In this document: in pieces, positions 1-9,333 of the stretch
Layout: every line of letters begins with the position of its first letter
Position numbering within the stretch: position 1 is the stretch's first letter
Origin: Pseudomonas sp. BN102
GTDB taxonomy: Bacteria; Pseudomonadota; Gammaproteobacteria; Pseudomonadales; Pseudomonadaceae
NCBI RefSeq assembly: GCF_029871245.1
Contig: NZ_SSON01000038.1
Coordinates: forward strand, 46,941-110,940
DNA length: 64,000 nt
Direction of reading: 5' to 3'
Program-made: the position numbers and the translations under genes
Notes under the pieces: generated by a model
Told to the model about the DNA's origin: nothing
The model's database searches: none
What the model saw: only the letters and a program-made list of their open reading frames with translations

Positions 1-95
1 AGCGCCTGGTGCTCGCCGAGCAGGTCGACCATGCGCGAGCTGTCGTACTCGTTCATCTGGCAGCCGTGGGTTTCGATATAGAGCTTCTTGGCCAT
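1..95 (-). CDS. miaB: tRNA-2-methylthio-N6-dimethylallyladenosine synthase MiaB (5' end only)
   Basis: Only the first 31 codons lie in the window; the gene runs off the left edge. The N-terminus [20 protein letters not shown] is the start of the MTTase (UPF0004) domain, with the first cluster-binding Cys in the [11 protein letters not shown] motif. MiaB is a radical-SAM enzyme that methylthiolates i6A37 of tRNAs reading UNN codons. It is divergent from the DUF1820 gene, the arrangement I remember around PA3980/PA3979. The radical-SAM core is not visible here. Confidence 0.93.
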
Positions 96-224
96 GCACT
101 TTAATCGGAGTGGTTCGAAGAACCGCGCATTATAGTCGCCGAGTCCTGGCCTTCCTAGCGCTGGCTGCCTAGTGGCTGTGCTATGATTTGCGCCCCTTTG
201 TTTCTCCGTGTTGCCCCATATCCA

Positions 225-548
225 ATGAGCAAGTCCGATCCGATCTACAAGGTGATTTTCCTCAACCAGGGCCAGGTGTACGAGATGTACGCCAAACAGA
301 TCTACCAGAGCGATCTGTGGGGCTTCCTGGAAGTGGAGGAATTCGTCTTCGGCGAGCGCACCCAGGTGGTGGTGGACCCGAGCGAGGAGAAGCTCAAGGC
401 TCAGTTCGAGGGTGTGGTGCGCAGCTTCCTGCCAATGCACTCGATCATCCGCATCGACGAAGTCGAACGCCTGGGCACGCCGAAGATCAGCGAAGCCAAG
501 GGCGGCGGCAACGTGATGCCCTTCCCCGTGCCGATGCCGGAGAAATAA
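225..548 (+). CDS. DUF1820 family protein
   Basis: A 107-residue soluble protein without signal peptide or membrane segment. The sequence ([20 protein letters not shown] near the start, a central acidic stretch, a Pro-rich tail) is the DUF1820 family, common in gammaproteobacteria and of unknown function. The start is the ATG at 225, giving [10 protein letters not shown], the usual family beginning; an in-frame ATG at 183 would add 14 unrelated residues and overlaps the likely promoter (TATGAT at 182-187). Divergent from miaB. Confidence 0.9.
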
Positions 549-605
549 GCAGCAGGCTGCAAGAGAAGGTTTTTTTGATTGCCCGATGCTTCTTCAGGCC
601 GCCTG

Positions 606-1163
606 CTAAGGCAGGGGTGAGAAGGGCGAGCCGCCATCGGCGGCCTGCAGCTCCATCAGGTAATTGCGGAAGATCTGTCCCAGCACCTGGGTAGCGATTT
701 CCAGCTCGTCGCTGCGCATCTGCGCAGCGACCAGGTCGGCGCTATCCATCGCCTCGTCCGAGCCGTTCACCGCAGCCATCTTCAACACGATGTAGGCCTG
801 CACGTTATTGGCCGGCACCCCTTCGCCGCGGAAGAACATGTTGCCCAGACGCAACTGGGCCAGGGCGTGGCCTTTCAGCGAAGCCTGTTCGAACCATTGC
901 AGGGCCTGGGCCAGGTCGCGCGGGGCGCGCTTGCCGTCGTAATAGAACTCGCCGAGTTCGTACTGGGCTTGTGCATCGCCACCCTTGGCGGCCTGTTGGC
1001 AGGCGGCAACGGCTTCGGAGAGGTTTTCCGGCAGGCTGTTCAGGTTGCAGCGGCCGGTGGCCGGGATCAGCAGGGAGTTGCCGCCGGCATTGGCCAGCAG
1101 TGGCAGGAGAAGCAACAGGCAGCCCAGGGTCAGGGTGCGGCCGGTGCGGTTCATGGGAATCAC
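606..1163 (-). CDS. exported Sel1/TPR-repeat protein
   Basis: About 185 residues with an N-terminal signal peptide (TLGCLLLLLPLLANAG) followed by at least two Sel1-like repeats (AQYELGEFYYDGKRAPRD and AQLRLGNMFFRGEGVPAN). Such proteins are periplasmic or lipid-anchored scaffolds for protein-protein contacts; the partner here is unknown. The GTG at 1163 sits 4 bases after a GAGG and is preferred, but the ATG at 1154 is an acceptable alternative. It lies between convergent DUF1820 and codirectional hemL, as in P. aeruginosa (memory). Confidence 0.85.
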   Translation of the reverse strand: MIPMNRTGRTLTLGCLLLLLPLLANAGGNSLLIPATGRCNLNSLPENLSEAVAACQQAAKGGDAQAQYELGEFYYDGKRAPRDLAQALQWFEQASLKGHALAQLRLGNMFFRGEGVPANNVQAYIVLKMAAVNGSDEAMDSADLVAAQMRSDELEIATQVLGQIFRNYLMELQAADGGSPFSPLP

Positions 1164-1349
1164 AGCGCCTCGGAAGCAGTGCGGGCATCATGCCCGGCCG
1201 GCGAGAAACGCGCCGACCGTCACATTATGAAATAAGCCGAGGTGATCTTACAAAGCCTTTACCTTGTTTGCGTTCGGCACGGTGCCAACGGTCAGCCCTT
1301 GCCCGCCTGGAGCAGCGCGAGGGGGCGCTGGCCAGGCAGGTGGCGGTGC

Positions 1350-2639
1350 TCAGGCCTGTTTCAGCTTGGCGAAGGCGCGTTCGGCCGCGTCCAGGGTGAG
1401 CGCGAGCTCCGCGTCGCCGTGGGCGATGGAGGTGAAGCCCGCCTCGTAAGCGCTCGGCGCCAGGTACACACCGCCTTCCAGCATCAGGTGGAAGAAGCGC
1501 TTGAAGCGCTCCGCGTCGCTGGCCATCACGTCCTGGAAGGTGACTATGTCGTCGGCGCCGCTGAAGTAGAGGCCGAACATGCCGCCCGCCTGGGTGGTGA
1601 CGAACGGGATGCCGGCGGCATCGGCACGCTGCTGCAGGCCGTCGAGCATGCGGGTGGTGTAGTCGGTCAGTTCGGCGTGGAAGCCTGGGCGGCTGATCAG
1701 TTTCAGGGTGGTCAGGCCGGCGGCCATGGCCAGCGGGTTACCGGACAGGGTGCCGGCCTGGTAGACCGGGCCCAGCGGGGCGATGTGCGACATGATTTCG
1801 CGCTTGCCGCCAAAGCAGCCGACCGGCATGCCGCCGCCGATGATCTTGCCGAAGGTGGAAAGATCCGGGGTGATGCCGTAGTAAGCCTGGGCGCCGCCGA
1901 GGGCGACGCGGAAGCCGGTCATCACCTCGTCGAAGATCAGCACCACGCCGTGCTCGTCGCAGAGGCTGCGCAGGCCTTCGAGGAAGCCGGGCGCCGGCGG
2001 CACGCAGTTCATGTTGCCGGCCACCGGCTCGACGATGATGCAGGCCACTTCATCGCCCGCCTCGGCCAGGGTCTTCTCCACCGCCTCGATATCGTTGAAC
2101 GGCAGGGTCAGGGTGTGCTTGGCGAAGGCCGCCGGTACGCCCGGGGAGCTGGGTACGCCCAGGGTCAACGCGCCGGAGCCGGCTTTCACCAGCAGGGAGT
2201 CGGAGTGGCCGTGGTAGCAGCCTTCGAACTTGATGATGCTGTCGCGGCCGGTGTAGCCACGGGCCAGGCGGATGGCGCTCATGGTGGCTTCGGTGCCGGA
2301 GCTGACCATCCGCACCATGTCCATCGACGGCACCAGGGAGCAGACCAGGTCCGCCATTTCCACTTCAAGGGCGGTGGGCGCGCCATAGGACAGGCCGTGT
2401 TCGAGCTGCCTGCGCACCGCGTCCAGTACGTCCGGGTGGCTGTGGCCAAGGATCATCGGGCCCCAGGAGCCCACGTAGTCGACATAGCGCTTGTCATCCT
2501 CGTCCGTCACATAGGCGCCAGCTGCGTGCTTGAAGAACAGCGGCGTGCCGCCGACGCTCTTGAAGGCGCGAACCGGCGAGTTGACGCCGCCAGGGATGTG
2601 TTTCTGTGCGTTGGCGAACAGGATTTCGGAACGGGACAT
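1350..2639 (-). CDS. hemL: glutamate-1-semialdehyde 2,1-aminomutase
   Basis: Cytosolic PLP enzyme converting glutamate-1-semialdehyde to 5-aminolevulinate, the last step of the C5 route to haem and other tetrapyrroles. It is 429 residues, normal for the family. Visible features: [13 protein letters not shown] near the N-terminus, the [10 protein letters not shown] loop, [11 protein letters not shown] (cofactor Asp), and [12 protein letters not shown] with the Schiff-base Lys at about residue 265. It is the last gene of thiD-thiE-hemL on the minus strand, 32 bases after thiE, so probably cotranscribed. Confidence 0.97.
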   Translation of the reverse strand: MSRSEILFANAQKHIPGGVNSPVRAFKSVGGTPLFFKHAAGAYVTDEDDKRYVDYVGSWGPMILGHSHPDVLDAVRRQLEHGLSYGAPTALEVEMADLVCSLVPSMDMVRMVSSGTEATMSAIRLARGYTGRDSIIKFEGCYHGHSDSLLVKAGSGALTLGVPSSPGVPAAFAKHTLTLPFNDIEAVEKTLAEAGDEVACIIVEPVAGNMNCVPPAPGFLEGLRSLCDEHGVVLIFDEVMTGFRVALGGAQAYYGITPDLSTFGKIIGGGMPVGCFGGKREIMSHIAPLGPVYQAGTLSGNPLAMAAGLTTLKLISRPGFHAELTDYTTRMLDGLQQRADAAGIPFVTTQAGGMFGLYFSGADDIVTFQDVMASDAERFKRFFHLMLEGGVYLAPSAYEAGFTSIAHGDAELALTLDAAERAFAKLKQA

Positions 2640-2671
2640 GGGCAGGTCTCTCTATACAAGCGGAATTCGGG

Positions 2672-3301
2672 TCAGGCGGCGTCGAACAGGGCGCTGAAGG
2701 CGCGGGCGCGGCGTTCCACTTCGTCGGCCGACGCGGCGCCGAACAGTGCGTGGATCACCGCCACCATGCTGGCGCCGCGGGCGATCAGCTCGGGCGCGTT
2801 GTCCAGGGTCACGCCGCCGATGGCGACGATCGGCAGCTGGAAGCGCTGCTTTGCCTGGTCCAGCAGGTCCAGGGTGGCGGCGGGCGCGCCCGGCTTGGTC
2901 TGGGAATTGTAGAAGCGGCCGAAGGCGATGTAGCTGGCGCCTTCGCTGACGGCGTTGGCGGCCAGCTCCAGGCTGGCATGGCAGGTGCCGCCGATGATCG
3001 CCTGGCGGCCGAGCAGGGCGCGGGCCGCGGCGAGGGAACCATCACTCTGGCCCAAATGAAGGCCGACGCCCAGGCGCGCGGCCAGTTCGGCGTCATCGTT
3101 GATGATCAGGGTGGCACCGTAGCGGGTGCAGAGCTCGCCCAGGGCTTCGGTTTCGCGCAGGCGGCGGGCTTCGTCGCTGGACTTGTCGCGATACTGCAGC
3201 AGCCGGGCGCCGCCCTTCAGGGCCGCTTCGACATAGGGCAGCAGCTTGCCGCCGGCCAGCAACTGGCTGTCGGTGATGGCGTAGAGGCCGCGCAGTTTCA
3301 T
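2672..3301 (-). CDS. thiE: thiamine-phosphate synthase
   Basis: Joins HMP diphosphate and thiazole phosphate to give thiamine monophosphate. The 209-residue TIM barrel shows the family signatures [29 protein letters not shown] and the phosphate-binding [16 protein letters not shown]. Its ATG overlaps the thiD stop in an ATGA (positions 3298-3301), indicating translational coupling of two consecutive thiamine steps. No TPP riboswitch was recognised upstream of thiD. Confidence 0.96.
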   Translation of the reverse strand: MKLRGLYAITDSQLLAGGKLLPYVEAALKGGARLLQYRDKSSDEARRLRETEALGELCTRYGATLIINDDAELAARLGVGLHLGQSDGSLAAARALLGRQAIIGGTCHASLELAANAVSEGASYIAFGRFYNSQTKPGAPAATLDLLDQAKQRFQLPIVAIGGVTLDNAPELIARGASMVAVIHALFGAASADEVERRARAFSALFDAA

Positions 3302-4095
3302 TGGCAGAAATCCAGTGGCAGGCGCCGTGGCACGTACTGGCCGTGGCCCGGTTGCTCGGCATCACGCAGGGTGCGCCAGGTGTAGTCGAGGGCCGAGCGC
3401 ACCGCGCTGGACAGTTCCTCGCCCAGGGCGAGGCGGCCGGACAGTGCGCTGGCCAGGGTGCAACCCGAGCCATGGTAGCTGCCGGGCAGGCGCTGGCAGG
3501 TGAAGGTGTGGCACTCGCCGTCGTGGGTGTAGAGACGGTTGTGCACTTCGGATTCGTCGCCATGGCCGCCGGTGATCAGCAGGTTCCGGCAGAAGGGCAG
3601 GAGCTTTGCCGCGCATTCGTCCGGGGTGCCTTCCGGCAATTCGGCGAGGATGCGTGCTTCCGGCAGGTTCGGCGTGGCGATGGTGGCCACGGGCAGCAGG
3701 CGTTCGCGGATCGCGTAGCCCACCTCGTCCTTACCCAGTGCACCGCCACCGCCGGCGCGCAGCACCGGGTCGCAGACCAGCGGTACGCCGGGCAGGGACT
3801 GCATGATCTCGAGCACGGTCTCGACCATCTCCACCGAGCCGAGCATGCCCAGCTTGACGGCGGCCACCGGCAGGTCGGCGATCACTGCGCGGGCCTGGGC
3901 GAGCACCCATTCGCGGTCGAGGACGCGGAAGTCGGAAACGTTGACGGTATCCTGCACGGTCAGGGCGGTCACGGCCGGGGCAGCGTGGCAGCCTTGCGCG
4001 ATCAGGGCTTCGATATCCGCCTGGAGGCCGGCGCCACCACTGGGGTCGTGGCCGGAAAGGCAGAGGACTACGGGGCGAGAGTTGGTCGTTTTCAT
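3298..4095 (-). CDS. thiD: hydroxymethylpyrimidine/phosphomethylpyrimidine kinase
   Basis: Phosphorylates HMP and HMP-phosphate, supplying the pyrimidine half of thiamine. 265 residues, ribokinase fold: [20 protein letters not shown] at the N-terminus, VKLGMLGS in the middle, and [17 protein letters not shown] as the C-terminal anion-hole/catalytic signature. The ATG at 4095 ([20 protein letters not shown]) is chosen; the frame stays open to 4425 but those residues are not family-like. First gene of thiD-thiE-hemL and divergent from ladS. Confidence 0.95.
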   Translation of the reverse strand: MKTTNSRPVVLCLSGHDPSGGAGLQADIEALIAQGCHAAPAVTALTVQDTVNVSDFRVLDREWVLAQARAVIADLPVAAVKLGMLGSVEMVETVLEIMQSLPGVPLVCDPVLRAGGGGALGKDEVGYAIRERLLPVATIATPNLPEARILAELPEGTPDECAAKLLPFCRNLLITGGHGDESEVHNRLYTHDGECHTFTCQRLPGSYHGSGCTLASALSGRLALGEELSSAVRSALDYTWRTLRDAEQPGHGQYVPRRLPLDFCQ

Positions 4096-4349
4096 GGTCG
4101 GCGAGCTTACCACTAAACACCCCGCCGAGCCGCACCGGCGGCGCCTTGCCGCAGGCGGGGCGGGGCGGCCCCTGCAATTCTGGCTGTGAGCCCCGAGATA
4201 GAGCGGCCCCTGCATGCTGGCAATGTGCAGCTTCCAGCGGCCTTGCGCTGTGTTAGAGTGGTCGCATTTCGAACAACCTGGCCCTGGGTGGCGCGCCGGA
4301 TAAGGAGGTGAGGCTCCGGGGTGCGGTCCTGTGGTCATTGTGGGGCTGC

Positions 4350-6746
4350 ATGCGGATCCTCCTTTTTGCTTTTTTTTGCCTGCTCGCGAGCCTGGCCGGT
4401 GCCGTGGAGTTCGACGAGCAGGCACGCAATGTCCCCCTGGGACAGCACATGGATGTGTTCGAGGATGTCCGGGGCGATGCCAGCATCGAGGACATCACGT
4501 CCCCGGCGCTGGACGGCAGCTTCCGGCGCAACGAGAAGCCGGTGCTCAACGCCGGCTATTCACGCTCGGTATTCTGGCTGCGCATCGATCTGGAGTACCG
4601 CCCCCGCACCCAGGGCGGCCAGCAGATCTGGCTGCTGGAGCTGGCCTACCCGCCGCTGGACCACCTCGATCTCTACCTGCCGGATAGCCAGGGCGGCTAC
4701 CAGCTCGCCCAGCGCACCGGTGATGCGCTGCCCTTCGACAGCCGGCAGATCAAACAGAACAATTATTTGTTCAGCCTTGGCCTTCAGCCCAGCCAGCCGC
4801 AGCGGGTCTATCTGCGCCTGCAGAGCGAAGGCTCGATCCAGGCGCCGCTGACGCTCTGGTCGCCGCGGGCCTTCGTCGAGGCGCAGCCGGAGCGCATCTA
4901 TGTGCTCGGCATCATCTACGGCGTGTTGCTGGTGATGCTGATCTACAACTTGTTCATCTTCATCAGCGTCCGCGACACCAGTTACCTCTACTACATCCTC
5001 TATATCGCCTCGTTCGGGCTCTACCAGATTTCGGTCAATGGCGCCGGCATCCAGTACTTCTGGCCGGACAACCCCTGGTGGGCCAATGCCGCCACCCCCT
5101 TCCTGATCGGCTCGGCGGCGCTGTTCGGTTGCCAGTTCGCCCGCAGCTTCCTTCACACCGCCGAACACAGCCCCTGGATGGATAGGTCGTTGCTCGGCCT
5201 GATGGCCCTGGGCGCCCTGGCTATGATTCTGGCGCTGACCGCCAGCTATGGCCTGGCCTTGCGCCTGGCCACGTCCCTGGCGTTGATCTTCACCGTGGTG
5301 ATCTTCGCCGCCGGCGTGCTCGCCTGGCTGCGCGGCATGCGCGTGGCGCGCTACTTCATCATCGCCTGGAGCGCCTTCCTCCTCGGCGGCGCCATCAATA
5401 CCCTGATGGTGCTGGGTTATCTGCCCAATGGTTTCTTCACCATGTATGCCAGCCAGATTGGCTCGGCGCTGGAAGTGGGCCTGCTGTCCCTGGCCCTGGC
5501 CGACCGCATCAATGCCATGAAGGAAGAGCGTGCGCGCATCCTCCTGGACGCTGGCCGCAAGCTGGAAGCCCTCAACCAGGAACTGGCCAACAGCAACCGC
5601 CTCAAGGACGAGTTCCTCGCCACCGTCACCCACGAGCTGCGTACCCCGATGAACGGTGTGATCGGTTCCCTCGAACTGATGCAGACCCTGCCTCTGGACG
5701 ACGAGATGGAGCAGTACCAGCGCACTGCCGCCGGCTCGGCGCGGGACATGATGCGCCTGGTCAACGACATCCTCGCCATGACCGAGCTGCAGGCCGGCAA
5801 GCTCTATCCGCGGCGCGAGCCGTTCAGCCTGCGCGGCCTGATGGACAGCCAGCGGGTCCAGTACGCCGCGCGGGCCGCGGAGAAGGGCCTGACCTTCGAC
5901 CTGGACCTCGATCATAAGCTCCCGGACACCCTCGAAGGCGACGCCGGCAAGTTGGCCCAGGCCCTGGGCTACCTGTTGGACAATGCCATCAAGTTCACCT
6001 ACCAGGGCCGCGTCGGGCTCAAGGTCAGCGGCCAGGAGCCGGTCGGCGGCAGACTGGCGCTGTGCATCGAGGTGACGGACACCGGGATCGGCTTCGCCAC
6101 GCCGGCCGATGGCCTGCTCTATCGCCGCTTCTTCCAGCTCGACGGTTCCATGACCCGCGAATATGGCGGTCTCGGCATCGGCCTGGCGCTCAGCCAGCAA
6201 TTGGTGGAGCTGCTCGGCGGCAAGCTCTCGCACCAGTCCCAGCCGGGGCGCGGCAGCACCTTCAGCCTCGACCTGTCCCTGGTACTGCCGGCTCAGATAC
6301 CCCCGGTACCGGTGCGTCGTTCCGGCGGCCAGGCCCTGCGTCGGCCGGAAGAGTGCACGGTGCTGGTGGTGGAGGACAACGCCATCAACCAACTGGTGAC
6401 CCGCGGCATGCTGCTCAAACTCGGCTATCGCGTCTGCACTGCCGACAACGGCGCTGAAGCCCTCGAGCAGATTCGCCGCGAGCCCATCGACGCTGTGCTG
6501 CTGGATTGCCAGATGCCGGTGATGGACGGCTTCGCTACCTGCCGTGCCCTGCGTGCGATGCCCGGCTGCGTCGATCTGCCGGTATTGGCCATCACCGCCC
6601 ACAGCCACAGCGGCGATCGCGAACGCTGCCTGGCGGCGGGAATGAGCGACTACATGGCCAAGCCGGTGAAGTTCGAGGAGCTGCGTTCGCTGCTCCACGA
6701 CTGGCTGCTGTGCAAGCCGGAAGAAAGCTTGAAGTCGTTGGGTTGA
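4350..6746 (+). CDS. ladS: LadS-like hybrid sensor histidine kinase/response regulator
   Basis: About 798 residues. Order: signal peptide (1-20), periplasmic 7TMR-DISMED2 sensor (about 30-175), seven-helix 7TMR-DISM segment (about 185-390), HisKA with His428 in VTHELRTPMN, HATPase with N box LLDNAIKF (544 on) and G1 box DTGIGF (577 on), and a receiver with E675/D676, phospho-acceptor D719 (LLDCQMPVMDG) and Lys771. The layout and the position beside thiD match P. aeruginosa LadS, which feeds the GacS/GacA-Rsm pathway and favours biofilm over virulence; function here is by homology. The ATG at 4350 is preferred because it opens directly on the signal peptide and follows GGGG; a GTG at 4308 is in frame. 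Confidence 0.9.
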   Translation: MRILLFAFFCLLASLAGAVEFDEQARNVPLGQHMDVFEDVRGDASIEDITSPALDGSFRRNEKPVLNAGYSRSVFWLRIDLEYRPRTQGGQQIWLLELAYPPLDHLDLYLPDSQGGYQLAQRTGDALPFDSRQIKQNNYLFSLGLQPSQPQRVYLRLQSEGSIQAPLTLWSPRAFVEAQPERIYVLGIIYGVLLVMLIYNLFIFISVRDTSYLYYILYIASFGLYQISVNGAGIQYFWPDNPWWANAATPFLIGSAALFGCQFARSFLHTAEHSPWMDRSLLGLMALGALAMILALTASYGLALRLATSLALIFTVVIFAAGVLAWLRGMRVARYFIIAWSAFLLGGAINTLMVLGYLPNGFFTMYASQIGSALEVGLLSLALADRINAMKEERARILLDAGRKLEALNQELANSNRLKDEFLATVTHELRTPMNGVIGSLELMQTLPLDDEMEQYQRTAAGSARDMMRLVNDILAMTELQAGKLYPRREPFSLRGLMDSQRVQYAARAAEKGLTFDLDLDHKLPDTLEGDAGKLAQALGYLLDNAIKFTYQGRVGLKVSGQEPVGGRLALCIEVTDTGIGFATPADGLLYRRFFQLDGSMTREYGGLGIGLALSQQLVELLGGKLSHQSQPGRGSTFSLDLSLVLPAQIPPVPVRRSGGQALRRPEECTVLVVEDNAINQLVTRGMLLKLGYRVCTADNGAEALEQIRREPIDAVLLDCQMPVMDGFATCRALRAMPGCVDLPVLAITAHSHSGDRERCLAAGMSDYMAKPVKFEELRSLLHDWLLCKPEESLKSLG

Positions 6747-6753
6747 GCTGATT

Positions 6754-6797
6754 GGCAGGCCGTCGGCCTGCCTGGCGAATGAATTCATCCCCACAAG
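6754..6797. repeat. REP-like palindrome, half element
   Basis: A GC-rich hairpin (GGCAGGCCGTCGGCCTGCC) followed by the tail GGCGAATGAATTCATCCCCAC. It is one half of the paired palindrome described at 35224-35324. It sits directly after ladS and may also stop transcription. Confidence 0.7.
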
Positions 6798-6901
6798 CTC
6801 CAGCCAGCCGCGGCGCTTATGCCCCCGTTCGCGGCATTTATCCCTCTTTCTGCAAGGTCTGAATGCTGATTCACTGAAAGAAGTGAACCAGGATTCAGAC
6901 C

Positions 6902-7573
6902 ATGGCCTATCGCACCACCGCTTCCCGAATCGACCGTGACCAGGAACTGCGCAGCCGCATCCTGGCCTGCGCCCATGCGCGGGTGGTGGAAGGGGGCTTC
7001 GCGGCGCTGACAATGCAGGCCCTGGCCGAAGACGCCGGTATCGCCACCGGCAGCCTGTATCGCCATTTCGGCAGCAAGGGTGAGCTGGCTGCGGAAGTCT
7101 TCGCCCGCGCCAGCCAGCTGGAAGTCGACAGCCTGGCGCGGGTGCTGCGCGGCAGCGGCTCAGCTGCCGAGCGCCTGGCACGCGGCCTGCGCCAGTTCGC
7201 CGCGCGCGCCTGGCACAGCCGGCGACTGGCCTTCGCGCTGATCGCCGAGCCGGTGGACCCCGAAGTCGACGAACAGCGCCTGCTTTACCGCGAGGCCTAT
7301 GCCGAGCTGTTCTCCCATCTGCTGGAGGAGGGAAGGAACAGCGGCGAGTTCCAGGTGCCTTCCGTACCCCTGACCGCGGCCTGCCTGGTCGGCGCCATCG
7401 CCGAATCCCTGGTCGGACCGCTGTCGCCCCCGGCCCGCGCAGCACGCGAGGCCAGTCATGCGCCGGACGCTCTCGAAGACGTCTGCGCCAATCTCGTTAC
7501 CTTCTGTCTGCGCGCCCTGGGCGCCAGCCAATCTGCCCGGGAGACCTGCGATGAGCCTGCACGAGTTCGCTGA
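6902..7573 (+). CDS. TetR/AcrR family transcriptional regulator
   Basis: 223 residues. The N-terminal helix-turn-helix is clear: LTMQALAEDAGIATGSLYRHFGSKGELAAEVF at about residues 40-70. The C-terminal ligand-binding half is divergent, as usual. The gene overlaps the AidB-like dehydrogenase gene by 23 bases, so the two form one unit and the regulator probably responds to an acyl-CoA or related ligand. A dyad TTCACTG-AA-AGAAGTGAA lies at about 6871-6889, just before the start, and could be its own operator (inference). Confidence 0.9.
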   Translation: MAYRTTASRIDRDQELRSRILACAHARVVEGGFAALTMQALAEDAGIATGSLYRHFGSKGELAAEVFARASQLEVDSLARVLRGSGSAAERLARGLRQFAARAWHSRRLAFALIAEPVDPEVDEQRLLYREAYAELFSHLLEEGRNSGEFQVPSVPLTAACLVGAIAESLVGPLSPPARAAREASHAPDALEDVCANLVTFCLRALGASQSARETCDEPARVR

Positions 7574-9200
7574 AACCCATGAAGTCTTCAACCAGGTGCC
7601 GCCACTGGATGGCGCCAACCTCTACCGCGTCGACCTGCCGCTGCAGGAGTGGGTGCGCCGCTTCCACGGCAGCTGGGCCGAGCAGCGCCTGGACAGCTAT
7701 GGCGCCCTGGCCGGCGGCCCGCTGATGGCGGCGGGATTCCTCGCCAACGAGAACAAACCGGTATTCAAGAGCCACGACCGTTATGGCCACCGCATCGACC
7801 TGGTGGAGTTCCATCCGGCCTACCACGAACTGATGGCCGCCGCGATCGCGCACGGCATCCCTTCCATGCCCTGGACCGATCCTCGCGCCGGCGCCCAGGT
7901 GGCCCGCGCCGGCATGAGCTACCTGCACAGCCAGGCCGAGGCCGGCACGGGTTGCCCGCTGACCATGACCTTCGCCAGCGTGCCGGCCCTGCGCCTGCAG
8001 CCGGAGATCGCCGAGAATTGGCTGCCGAAGATCCTCTCCACCGAATACGACCCGCGCAATCTGCCGATGGAGCAGAAGACCGGGGTCACCATCGGCATGG
8101 CCATGACCGAGAAGCAGGGTGGCACCGACGTGCGCGCCAACACCACCCGCGCCCATCCGGTCGGCATCCCCGGGCCGGGGCAGGCCTATGAACTGGTGGG
8201 CCACAAGTGGTTCTGCTCGGCGCCCATGTGCGACGCCTTCCTCACCCTGGCTTACACCGACAAGGGCCTGTCCTGCTTCCTGCTGCCACGCCACCGCCCG
8301 GACGGCACGCGCAACCAGTTCTACATCCAGCGGCTGAAGAACAAGCTGGGCAACTGGTCCAACGCCTCCAGCGAGGTGGAGTACCGCGGCGCCCTGGCCT
8401 GGATGGTGGGCGAAGCAGGCCGTGGCGTGCCGACCATCATCGAAATGGTGTCCCTGACCCGCTTCGATTGCATGATCGGCTCCAGCGCCCTGATGCGTCA
8501 GGCCCTGACCCAGGCCGCCCACCACTGCGCCCACCGCAAGGTCGGCGGACGGGTACTGGCCGAGCAGCCACTGATGCAGAACGTGCTGGCCGACCTGGCG
8601 CTGGAGAGCGAGGCCGCGCTGGCCCTGACCATGCGCATGGGCCGCGCCCTGGACAATGGCCACGATGAGCAGGAGGACAAGTTTGCGCGTCTGGTCACCG
8701 CCGTGGGCAAGTACTGGATCTGCAAGCGCGCCCCCGCGATGATCAACGAGGCCGCCGAATGCCTGGGCGGCGCCGGCTATGTGGAGGACACCATCCTGCC
8801 GCGGCTGTACCGCGAAGCCCCGGTCAACTCCACCTGGGAAGGCTCGGGCAACGTGCAGTGCCTGGACGTGCTGCGCGCGTTGTCCAAGGAACCCGGCGTC
8901 CTCGATGCGCTCTTCACCGAACTGGGCGATGGCCATGGCGATGTGCGTCTGGCGGCCTTCATCGGCAATCTGAAGAAGGGCTTCGCCGACACCGCCGACA
9001 TCCAGTTCCGTGCCCGCCAGCTCACCGAAGACGTGGCTGTGGCGCTGCAGGCCAAGCTGCTGCTGGAGGCCGGCAATGCCACTGTCTCCGACGCCTTCAT
9101 CGACAGCCGCCTGGGCGGCCATGGCCGGGTCTACGGCACCCTGCCGCGCGGCGCCGATGTAGAAGCGCTGGTGGCCCGCTCAACCCCGCACCTGGTCTGA
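7551..9200 (+). CDS. AidB-like acyl-CoA dehydrogenase
   Basis: 549 residues, the length of E. coli AidB (541). The start is the ATG at 7551 (MSLHEFAETHEVFNQVPPL) after GGGAGACC; the longer frame to 7458 is an artefact. Family marks: LANENKP early, FAD-contact MTEKQGGTDVRANTTRAHP, RLKNKLGNWSNASSEVEY, and the C-terminal APVNSTWEGSGNVQCLDVLR segment holding the catalytic-type Glu. AidB flavoproteins are induced by alkylation stress in E. coli; many Pseudomonas copies are of unknown substrate. Coupled to the TetR gene. Confidence 0.9.
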   Translation: MSLHEFAETHEVFNQVPPLDGANLYRVDLPLQEWVRRFHGSWAEQRLDSYGALAGGPLMAAGFLANENKPVFKSHDRYGHRIDLVEFHPAYHELMAAAIAHGIPSMPWTDPRAGAQVARAGMSYLHSQAEAGTGCPLTMTFASVPALRLQPEIAENWLPKILSTEYDPRNLPMEQKTGVTIGMAMTEKQGGTDVRANTTRAHPVGIPGPGQAYELVGHKWFCSAPMCDAFLTLAYTDKGLSCFLLPRHRPDGTRNQFYIQRLKNKLGNWSNASSEVEYRGALAWMVGEAGRGVPTIIEMVSLTRFDCMIGSSALMRQALTQAAHHCAHRKVGGRVLAEQPLMQNVLADLALESEAALALTMRMGRALDNGHDEQEDKFARLVTAVGKYWICKRAPAMINEAAECLGGAGYVEDTILPRLYREAPVNSTWEGSGNVQCLDVLRALSKEPGVLDALFTELGDGHGDVRLAAFIGNLKKGFADTADIQFRARQLTEDVAVALQAKLLLEAGNATVSDAFIDSRLGGHGRVYGTLPRGADVEALVARSTPHLV

Positions 9201-9206
9201 TCGCGA

Positions 9207-9248
9207 CCGCTCGCGCCACCCCTGCCTTGTGGAGGGGCGCGCGAGCGG
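9207..9248 (+). terminator. strong hairpin after the aidB-like gene
   Basis: CCGCTCGCGC at 9207-9216 pairs exactly with GCGCGAGCGG at 9239-9248, with an inner CCCCT/AGGGG stem. It begins 6 bases after the stop codon. There is no T-tract, so it is either a non-canonical terminator or an mRNA-end protecting structure. Confidence 0.5.
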
Positions 9249-9333
9249 CCCGGCATCCTGCCGATTCGTTCTATGCCTTTGCCTGCCCAAGCAGGCAAGA
9301 TAGGCAATAGTGCGAACAGACAGGATGCCGCTC

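Noticed and set aside
3298..4307. TPP riboswitch upstream of thiD
   Set aside because: The region between thiD and ladS lacks the conserved CUGAGA and ACCUGAUCUG-type blocks of THI elements on the minus strand.
4560..7445. A 961-codon minus-strand open frame opposite ladS and the TetR gene
   Set aside because: It is antisense to two well-supported genes and is composed of low-complexity GC-driven codons with no family motif; high-GC Pseudomonas DNA gives many such frames.
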